DNA of 23,311 bases from a virus. The DNA lies in IMG/VR virus record IMGVR_UViG_3300044998_001400, positions 1 through 23,311 of that record; one strand, given 5' to 3'. The translations under genes and the position numbers were made by a program. The notes beneath the pieces were generated by a model. It made no database searches and had not been told where the DNA came from. It saw only the letters and a list, made by a program, of their open reading frames with translations. Of this stretch, positions 1-4,506 are shown piece after piece (within the stretch, counting starts at the first letter, position 1; every line of letters starts with the position of its first letter).

Positions 1-87
1 TGCAAGCAAAATTTGTCTTTGGTCGTCAAAGTTCACGTCAATTGCTTTAAGTCCTGGTGAAAAATAAATTGTGTCGTCTATTCTCAT
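1..87 (-). CDS. Hypothetical protein, N-terminal fragment cut by window edge
   Basis: Reading leftward from an ATG at 87-85, the frame stays open for 29 codons to the first base of the window. It begins MRIDDTIYFSPGLKAIDVNF and then DDQRQILLA. The opening (basic residue, acidic pair, aromatic I-Y-F-S-P) looks like a genuine protein start rather than chance, and it is divergent from the gene at 168. The body lies outside the window, so no function can be assigned. Confidence 0.5.
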   Translation of the reverse strand, partial: MRIDDTIYFSPGLKAIDVNFDDQRQILLA

Positions 88-167
88 ATTTTATGTTTTG
101 TGTCGTCTTTTAACTTTACAGCTAACTATTGGCTATGTATGCTTTTTTGGAAATTATAATATTATAA
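88..167. promoter_or_regulatory. Divergent intergenic region with one GCTAACTAT motif
   Basis: This 80-base AT-rich stretch separates the leftward fragment from the rightward ORF at 168, so it should hold promoters for both. It carries GCTAACTAT at 121-129, a motif that recurs three more times at 685-800. I did not find a convincing Bacteroidota -33/-7 pair (TTTG...TAnnTTTG); TAACTTTA at 111-118 is one mismatch from the -7 box. Confidence 0.35.
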
Positions 168-559
168 ATGAGCAGTTTATTTTCCAAATACTACAACAAA
201 AAATTAGGAATAGCCTTTGTTAGCCTTTTTGAAGTTTACTTGATGAGTCCGGAACCAATAAAACTTATACCGGAGAGTAAAGGAGGGACATTGCAGTACA
301 GAATACCTAAAACCAGCAAACGAATTGGTTATAAAACTATAAAACAGGGATTACAACAACAACGAGTTGAGATATTTAACGACTGTCCCTTTTAAATAGA
401 TTAAAAGCATCCCTTAATAGCGAGAAGGGCCTACAGGATTTTAAAAGTCGGTTCGGGAGTGGGCTTGTCAAGTTACATGTTCGTGAACATGATAATGTGG
501 TTTGCGTACCTCTGGCCACACAAGAGAGATTTGGAATGCCAGCTAATTGCCCCAAATAA
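168..559 (+). pseudogene. Small phage gene interrupted by a -1 frame change near 390
   Basis: The first part (168-395, or from a second ATG at 243 giving MSPEPIKLIPESKGG...) reads as normal protein up to ...EIFNDCPF and then meets TAA at 393-395. The -1 frame is open from 380 to a TAA at 557-559 and also reads like protein, with SRFGSGLVKLHVREHDNVV followed by CVPLATQERFGMPANCPK, but has no ATG near its beginning. Restoring one T in the CCCTTTT run at 387-393 joins both parts into one protein of about 106 residues (from 243) or 131 (from 168). This could be a real one-base deletion, a homopolymer sequencing error, or recoding. The family is not recognised. The GTG-started frame at 459-656 runs into the terminator and looks like a shadow. 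Confidence 0.45.
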
Positions 560-613
560 GTACCAACAAAGTGCGATGACTTTAAAATTACGGCCCTGTT
601 TTAACAGCAAAGT

Positions 614-668
614 CCTGAAACGGCATTCAGGCAAAAAAAGCCTCACAAATTTGTGAGGCTTTTTTTTA
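614..668 (+). terminator. Intrinsic terminator, perfect 20-base palindrome
   Basis: GCCTCACAAATTTGTGAGGC at 640-659 is a perfect palindrome, preceded by a run of seven A (633-639) and followed by a run of T from 660. It can end transcription from either side. A second small hairpin lies just upstream (CCTGAA at 614-619 with TTCAGG at 626-631). It closes the unit that begins at 168; bases 560-613 hold no gene that I can support. Confidence 0.8.
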
Positions 669-683
669 TTACTAAATTCGCAA

Positions 684-800
684 TGCTAACTATATAATTT
701 CAATTAAGATAAATCGACCGGGTGAGGAGTGTCCGTAAGGCCTCCTGATTATATAATTATATAGTTAGCACACCCGGTCACCATAATATATGCTAACTAT
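684..800 (+). promoter_or_regulatory. Leader with repeated GCTAACTAT motifs and competing inverted repeats
   Basis: TGCTAACTATATAATT (684-699) is perfectly inverted at 755-770. GACCGGGTG (716-724) is perfectly inverted at 771-779. AGGAG (725-729) can pair with CTCCT (742-746). The first two pairings cross, which as RNA would be a pseudoknot. A further direct copy, TGCTAACTAT at 791-800, overlaps the start codons at 790 and 799 and can also pair with 761-770, in competition with the upstream arm. Seen: the repeats. Inferred: either an operator array for a DNA-binding protein, or an RNA switch controlling translation of the gene at 799. Confidence 0.6.
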
Positions 801-1026
801 GAAAGTACAAACAATTGAAGACGTGTCGAGGCTGTTTAATTTGCCTTCTGAAAAAATCAAAGCTCTGTTAATTCAATATCCCGATGTATGCGAGTTAATG
901 GAAGGAGAAAATTTTACAACATCTGCTGTGGCTCTCCTGTCGATTTTAATTCCTGAAAACAGGGTTACAAGAAAAAAACTTGTAAACATGCTTACTATTG
1001 ATAATATCAATAATTTAATAAACTAA
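799..1026 (+). CDS. Small HTH-like phage protein, unknown function
   Basis: About 75 residues from ATG 799 (MKVQTIEDVSRLFNLPSEKI...); an in-frame ATG at 790 would add three residues but lies inside a repeat motif, so 799 is preferred. Residues 4-25 (TIEDVSRLFNLPSEKIKALL) have the spacing of a helix-turn-helix of the kind found in small phage regulators, but no family can be named. It lies directly behind the repeat-rich leader at 684-800 and ends two bases before the next gene, so the two are probably co-transcribed. Autoregulation through the GCTAACTAT repeats is a reasonable guess, not shown. Confidence 0.55.
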   Translation: MKVQTIEDVSRLFNLPSEKIKALLIQYPDVCELMEGENFTTSAVALLSILIPENRVTRKKLVNMLTIDNINNLIN

Positions 1027-1028
1027 AT

Positions 1029-1394
1029 ATGGAACAGAGAAAGAAAACAAATGCTTTTAGGCTCCTTTTGGGCTTAATTGTTGGAGGCTTTATACTATTA
1101 GTAATATTTGCAGAAGAGCAACCAACAGAACCCGAACCAAAAGAAAAGCCCTCAGTATTTATTTGTAAGGCAAATTATTACGGCACATATCCATTGCAAA
1201 TTGATAGCTTAAAGATAATGTGTATTGATAATGCCATTGTGCTTTGGCAGCCAAATACAAGCAATATTTGGGCTGTTAATGGAACAGCATTAGAGCGAAA
1301 AAATCAAAACAAATGGCAAGATGTTAGAGATATATGGATAGATGGAGAAAGCCTTATGTTTATAGTAGATAAAGGGCAAGAGCTTTGCAACTAA
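1029..1394 (+). CDS. Membrane-anchored protein with DUF2511-like outer domain
   Basis: The protein has 121 residues: a basic N-terminus (MEQRKKTNAFR), one hydrophobic helix at about residues 10-27, a Pro/Glu-rich linker (about 30-41), then a small domain with cysteines at 46, 65 and 120. The pattern 'YPL...L.C.....W......WAVNGTALE' resembles the DUF2511 family (E. coli YebY type), in which a Cys is followed by an A-x-N-G-x-A segment. Positive-inside logic places the domain outside the inner membrane. It shares a unit with the HTH-like gene upstream and is followed at once by a terminator, isolated from the structural operons. That fits a lysogenic-conversion or superinfection-related 'moron', but this is inference. 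Confidence 0.55.
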   Translation: MEQRKKTNAFRLLLGLIVGGFILLVIFAEEQPTEPEPKEKPSVFICKANYYGTYPLQIDSLKIMCIDNAIVLWQPNTSNIWAVNGTALERKNQNKWQDVRDIWIDGESLMFIVDKGQELCN

Positions 1395-1396
1395 AT

Positions 1397-1424
1397 AAAA
1401 GCCCCTACTATTGGGGCTTTTTTA
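1397..1424. terminator. Bidirectional terminator between convergent operons
   Basis: AAAAGCCCC (1397-1405) and GGGGCTTTT (1413-1421) form a 9-bp stem with a 7-base loop, flanked by A and T runs. It closes the rightward unit ending at 1394 and the leftward operon ending at 1408; the stop codon of the leftward gene (1408-1410) lies inside the loop. Confidence 0.85.
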
Positions 1425-1608
1425 TTAGAACAGTATTATTTATTACTTCAACTTCTAAAGCAAATATCGCTTCATAATCTAATTCTCCCTCTTCTGTTTT
1501 GGGAAGAATTTCTATATCAATAGGGAATACTTCGTTAAGTCCATTGTCTAAGATTCCTTCTCCTATTGAAACTATTTTATTGTTTATAATTTGTACTTTC
1601 ATTTTCAA
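1408..1608 (-). CDS. Small phage protein downstream of tail fibre, unknown
   Basis: 66 residues, MKMKVQIINNKIVSIGEGIL then DNGLNEVFPIDIEILPKTEE and so on. No membrane segment, signal peptide or known motif is visible. The alternation of hydrophobic and polar residues suggests a small beta-rich fold. It is the last gene of the leftward operon, two bases after the tail-fibre stop, so it may be a fibre-associated cap or assembly factor, as small genes after fibres often are. Its stop codon lies inside the shared terminator loop. Confidence 0.6.
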   Translation of the reverse strand: MKMKVQIINNKIVSIGEGILDNGLNEVFPIDIEILPKTEEGELDYEAIFALEVEVINNTVLIKKPQ

Positions 1609-1610
1609 TT

Positions 1611-3023
1611 TTAAAACGTAAAAATTTTATTTCCTTGAATTGTTGTATTGACAGAAAAAGGAACACAAACAAAATTGCCTAAGTTGTGCAAATTCATCGC
1701 ATACATTATAGTCGCTGTATTTGAAAAGTTGTTTATAATATGAGAATCGACAACCTTATTAGTTCTCAAATCAACAACAGCAACAAATGTACCATCTCCA
1801 CTTCCGGGCGCAGACATTATAACATATAAATTAAATGTTTTTGGGTTAAACTTTAGCCCCCTTGCTCTGAAAAGCCCTATCCTGTTTGATTGTAAAATCG
1901 GGTTTGTTGGAATTGTAATATCATAAATAGCAATGTAATGAGATTGAACTCCAACATAGAGTGTGTTACCTATTATTTCACTACTAATACTCCCCTGTGG
2001 TAAGTTTGTAGCATCAGTAATAACGGTTTCAGTTAAATTTATGCAATCATATATAATAAACCTGTTACTTGGGTTCATTGCATATAAGCAGTTTGTGTTA
2101 ATGTTGAAGCTTCCGTTAACCGTATTATTAGCAACAGTGCCTGTAATAATTAATGTAGATGTTAAAGTTGTCTTATCCAATCTTTCTATTCTGTTAGTCC
2201 CATCAAGGTAATGGATATAAACGAAATTACCTGGAGTATCAAACATTTCAATAACAACCCCTTGAGGTGTTGCCGTAACAGAGCCTATTGAGCCGATTAC
2301 TGTATTCGTGTTTGGGTTAATTCTTGTGATAAATCTGTTATTTGCGCATACCCAAACTTCGTCTAAGCTCTCAACATATATGATGTCTCTTATTAAAGTT
2401 CCTATATTTATTTGTGTTACACTCATAGAAACAAGTGTATCTGCGCTATAGTTTCTAATATCTACGACTTGGAGTGATGCCGAGTTTATGTGTGCTGTAA
2501 ACATTTTACCATCACTTTGACGGATAACTGTTTTTTGTGGGGTAAGAGTAGTTGAAGATACTCTTAACACATTGTTTTGTACGCCAGTAATTCTGTCTCC
2601 ATCTATTCTTTCAACTTTTTCAGGATGTGTAAATGGAGTTTGTCCTATACTTAATGTTTGCCCTGCTCTGACAATATAAGTACGATAATCACCATGAGGT
2701 GATTGCCACACAAATAAACTTCCTGCTGAATGTGGAGGATTATATAAAACAACTCCGGGAATACCCTGTACTCCTTGTGGCCCCTGTACTCCTTGTGGCC
2801 CCTGTGCTCCTTGTGGCCCCTGTGCTCCATCTTCTCCTTTTAAAGAATCTATCCATTGCTGCTCGGTGCCGGAAAATCCATTATCAACCGCAATTTCGTA
2901 AGCGCTTTTTCCTCTCTTTCCCGGCAATCCTTCTTCAACAATTTCAATAACGATGGGTTCATCAGGTACAACTTCAACAGGGGTTGTATTTTCAATAATA
3001 ATATCTACTAAAATGTCGGCCAT
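1611..3023 (-). CDS. Tail fibre / receptor-binding protein: collagen-like stalk and beta-propeller head
   Basis: 470 residues. Residues 1-34 are an acidic, strand-rich N-terminus likely to attach to the virion. Residues 40-62 (SAYEIAVDNGFSGTEQQWID) are a module common in phage fibres just before collagen stretches. Residues 63-90 are uninterrupted Gly-X-Y triplets rich in GPQG. From about 155 to the end are repeated blades with NxxxNTVIGSI- and YDxTIPTNP-like segments, the look of a YVTN/NHL-type beta-propeller. Collagen-like repeats in phage fibres form trimeric stalks; the propeller would be the exposed head. It is encoded leftward behind the head genes, far from the baseplate genes, and next to a BppU-like protein. 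Receptor binding is inferred from architecture. Confidence 0.75.
   Translation of the reverse strand: MADILVDIIIENTTPVEVVPDEPIVIEIVEEGLPGKRGKSAYEIAVDNGFSGTEQQWIDSLKGEDGAQGPQGAQGPQGVQGPQGVQGIPGVVLYNPPHSAGSLFVWQSPHGDYRTYIVRAGQTLSIGQTPFTHPEKVERIDGDRITGVQNNVLRVSSTTLTPQKTVIRQSDGKMFTAHINSASLQVVDIRNYSADTLVSMSVTQINIGTLIRDIIYVESLDEVWVCANNRFITRINPNTNTVIGSIGSVTATPQGVVIEMFDTPGNFVYIHYLDGTNRIERLDKTTLTSTLIITGTVANNTVNGSFNINTNCLYAMNPSNRFIIYDCINLTETVITDATNLPQGSISSEIIGNTLYVGVQSHYIAIYDITIPTNPILQSNRIGLFRARGLKFNPKTFNLYVIMSAPGSGDGTFVAVVDLRTNKVVDSHIINNFSNTATIMYAMNLHNLGNFVCVPFSVNTTIQGNKIFTF
2765..2828. repeat. 18-bp tandem repeat (about 3.5 copies) in the fibre gene
   Basis: Units start at 2765, 2783, 2801 and a partial one at 2819; each is CCTGTACTCCTTGTGGCC or the same with one A-to-G change. 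On the coding strand it encodes the hexapeptide Gly-Pro-Gln-Gly-(Val/Ala)-Gln. Such perfect units can gain or lose copies by slippage, changing stalk length without breaking the frame. Confidence 0.9.
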
Positions 3024-3025
3024 AT

Positions 3026-3400
3026 TTAAGCTAATTTATGTTCAACAACTTTTCCTAATGGAGTTTTGCCCGAAGAGTGATAACCTTCGGGAAAATCGCT
3101 ATTTTCACGTTTAATTAAAATCTCCATTCTCATTAATCCTGATGGAAATGACGAGCTGTTTTCGCGTTTAATTAAAATGTAATATTCTCCCGGATTTGAA
3201 CCCGTGTTTATGTCCTCAAAACCATCTTCTTCCTCCTTTGAAAATTTGGCTACTTCCGTGTCGTTTACGGTTAATAGTACCTTTATGTTTTCTCCATTAT
3301 CAATTATAATTGGAGCCCCACTTTTGTCTTTTAGTTTTAAAACTATCTTCTTGTCCTCGCCTTTATAAATGCAAGTTTTACTGGAGTTTGCTGTAATCAT
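3026..3400 (-). CDS. BppU-like small baseplate/fibre-connector candidate
   Basis: 124 residues with an Ig-like pattern: an opening 'IYKGEDKKIVLKLKDKSGAP', a middle strand 'IKVLLTVNDTEVAKF', and 'GEYYILIKRENS', which resembles the N-terminal domain of BppU-type baseplate upper proteins that hold receptor-binding proteins. The segment LIKRENS is present twice (about residues 77-83 and 95-101), each followed by a Phe-Pro, a short internal duplication also visible in the DNA. It sits two bases upstream of the tail fibre and two bases after the tail-terminator-like gene. A role in mounting the fibre is inferred from position and fold; the similarity is weak. Confidence 0.45.
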   Translation of the reverse strand: MITANSSKTCIYKGEDKKIVLKLKDKSGAPIIIDNGENIKVLLTVNDTEVAKFSKEEEDGFEDINTGSNPGEYYILIKRENSSSFPSGLMRMEILIKRENSDFPEGYHSSGKTPLGKVVEHKLA

Positions 3401-3402
3401 AT

Positions 3403-3912
3403 TTATTGCTGATTTATAAAATTTGTTATTATTTCTTGTTCAGGATTAGCCTCTATGTATTTATTCATCATTTCAATATCAGTTAAACGGCATTTAAATT
3501 GAATTACAGTAACTTTTTCCGCGTTTCCGGCATGGTCGAATATTGTACCTATTCGGCTGATACTGCCAAATCCCACACCCGAAAAACCGTGTAACTTTTT
3601 ACAAACTTCGTCAACCGTACTTAAATGTTCGAGAGCTTTATTAATTATGTGGTTTGGCTGGTTGTTGTGACTTTCTTCTATAACCGGTTCACTAACTATG
3701 TGGATGTTAAAGTTAATTACTGCAGCTTGTTTTTTATTAGCAAGGCTTTGCCACGCCATTTGTTCAAACTCCAAGAATACTGCAGGTCTTAAAAAAACAT
3801 TATGGTCATTATCCGGGTCTTCAATGTATTGACCTGCAAATAGGTCAATGTGCTTAATTGAAGAGTTTTTTAGCCTCTCAACAATTTGAAGGTATAATCC
3901 TGCTAAAATCAT
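3403..3912 (-). CDS. Tail terminator / gp37-like head-tail connector candidate
   Basis: 169 residues: an N-terminal helix (LAGLYLQIVERLKNSSI), then 'IDLFAGQY...FLRPAVFLEFEQMAW', a long strand pair, a helix (INKALEHLSTVDEVCKKLHG), and a final strand 'VTVIQFKCRLTDIEM'. A Pro-Ala-Val-Phe-hydrophobic-Glu-Phe segment after an N-terminal helix is typical of tail terminator/joining proteins (Mu gp37/DUF1834-like, gpU-like folds). It overlaps the gpG-like gene by four bases (ATGA-type coupling), which matches the usual order of portal, morphogenesis protein, and joining protein in Mu-like phages. The exact family is uncertain. Confidence 0.5.
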   Translation of the reverse strand: MILAGLYLQIVERLKNSSIKHIDLFAGQYIEDPDNDHNVFLRPAVFLEFEQMAWQSLANKKQAAVINFNIHIVSEPVIEESHNNQPNHIINKALEHLSTVDEVCKKLHGFSGVGFGSISRIGTIFDHAGNAEKVTVIQFKCRLTDIEMMNKYIEANPEQEIITNFINQQ

Positions 3913-4397
3913 TCTTTAATTTTTTTAAATATGTTGTCTAAATCTGTCTCAATTCGAGTATTTATCCTGTTAATTAAAGCAGGAGTAGTTATCATAAATG
4001 GCCGTTTAGGTATATTGGCGTTTCTATAATGCTCTTTTACTTTTTTTCCTCTAACTTTTATTCGGCCTTTAAATCCCTCGTTATGGGCTTGTGCATACGG
4101 AACAGAAGTTACTGCTCTTGCGCTTCTATAATCAGGTTTTTTTCTAATGTCGCGCTTTAGCCTGCCTGATTTTACTAATATTGCTCTGCCTTTACCTTTA
4201 TTTATTTTTCTTGGTTGCCAATTAATCAATTCTCCGCTATTTCCAATGTACCCCTGTCTTCTGAAGTTTTCTTTAAAATCATTAACTGCTATTGTGCTAA
4301 TAATATCGGGCAGCTTTTGGCGAAAGCTCCAATATTCTTTATTAAGTTTATGAAAAGGGTGCTTAAATTGTGTCATTTTTTGTATATTTGCATTCAC
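3909..4397 (-). CDS. gpG-like virion morphogenesis protein (Phage_tail_S type)
   Basis: 162 residues, very basic. Family hallmarks are in order: 'GELINWQPRKI' (W-x-P-R), 'ILVKSGRLKRDIRKKP' (L-x-x-S-G-x-L), 'VPYAQAHNEGF' (Y-A-x-x-H-N-x-G) and 'NIPKRPFMITT' (I-P-x-R-P-F). These match the phage virion morphogenesis family to which Mu gpG and P2 gpS belong, which acts in head-tail joining or tail completion. The start is at 4397 (MNANIQKMTQ...), but an in-frame ATG seven codons later is also possible. It follows the portal fusion after a 109-base gap, the largest in the leftward operon, and overlaps the next gene by four bases. Confidence 0.8.
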   Translation of the reverse strand: MNANIQKMTQFKHPFHKLNKEYWSFRQKLPDIISTIAVNDFKENFRRQGYIGNSGELINWQPRKINKGKGRAILVKSGRLKRDIRKKPDYRSARAVTSVPYAQAHNEGFKGRIKVRGKKVKEHYRNANIPKRPFMITTPALINRINTRIETDLDNIFKKIKE

Positions 4398-4506
4398 GAA
4401 CCTACTAAGCAGTTAGTTCAAAGGTCTCTAAAGTCCTGACAATAATTAGGAACGATTTATCTTCCTACAATATCCTGACGTAAGAGCAGGGGGATTTTAA
4501 GAGGCC
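4398..4506 (-). other. 109-base non-coding gap with hairpin potential inside the leftward operon
   Basis: All other junctions in this operon overlap or are two to a few bases long. Read leftward, the gap has TAGGAA ... TTCCTA pairing with an 8-9 base loop, flanked by two direct copies of GTCAGGA, and further on ACTAA-CTGC-TTAGT before the gpG start. There is no T-run, so it does not look like a terminator. It may set the level of downstream genes by RNA structure or an internal promoter; no clear -33/-7 pair was found on the leftward strand. Confidence 0.35.

Noticed and set aside
459-656. GTG-started 65-codon frame
   Set aside because: It ends inside the terminator palindrome, and the overlapping -1 frame at 380-559 is more protein-like.
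2765-2828. Possible CRISPR-like direct repeats
   Set aside because: The 18-bp units are contiguous without spacers and code for Gly-X-Y triplets.
2699-2950. Rightward frame with repeated VLLVAP
   Set aside because: It is the antisense shadow of the collagen repeats in the fibre gene.
4383-4390. TATATTTG, a perfect -7 box match
   Set aside because: It points rightward against the leftward operon, has no TTG at the right distance, and lies in coding sequence of the gpG-like gene.
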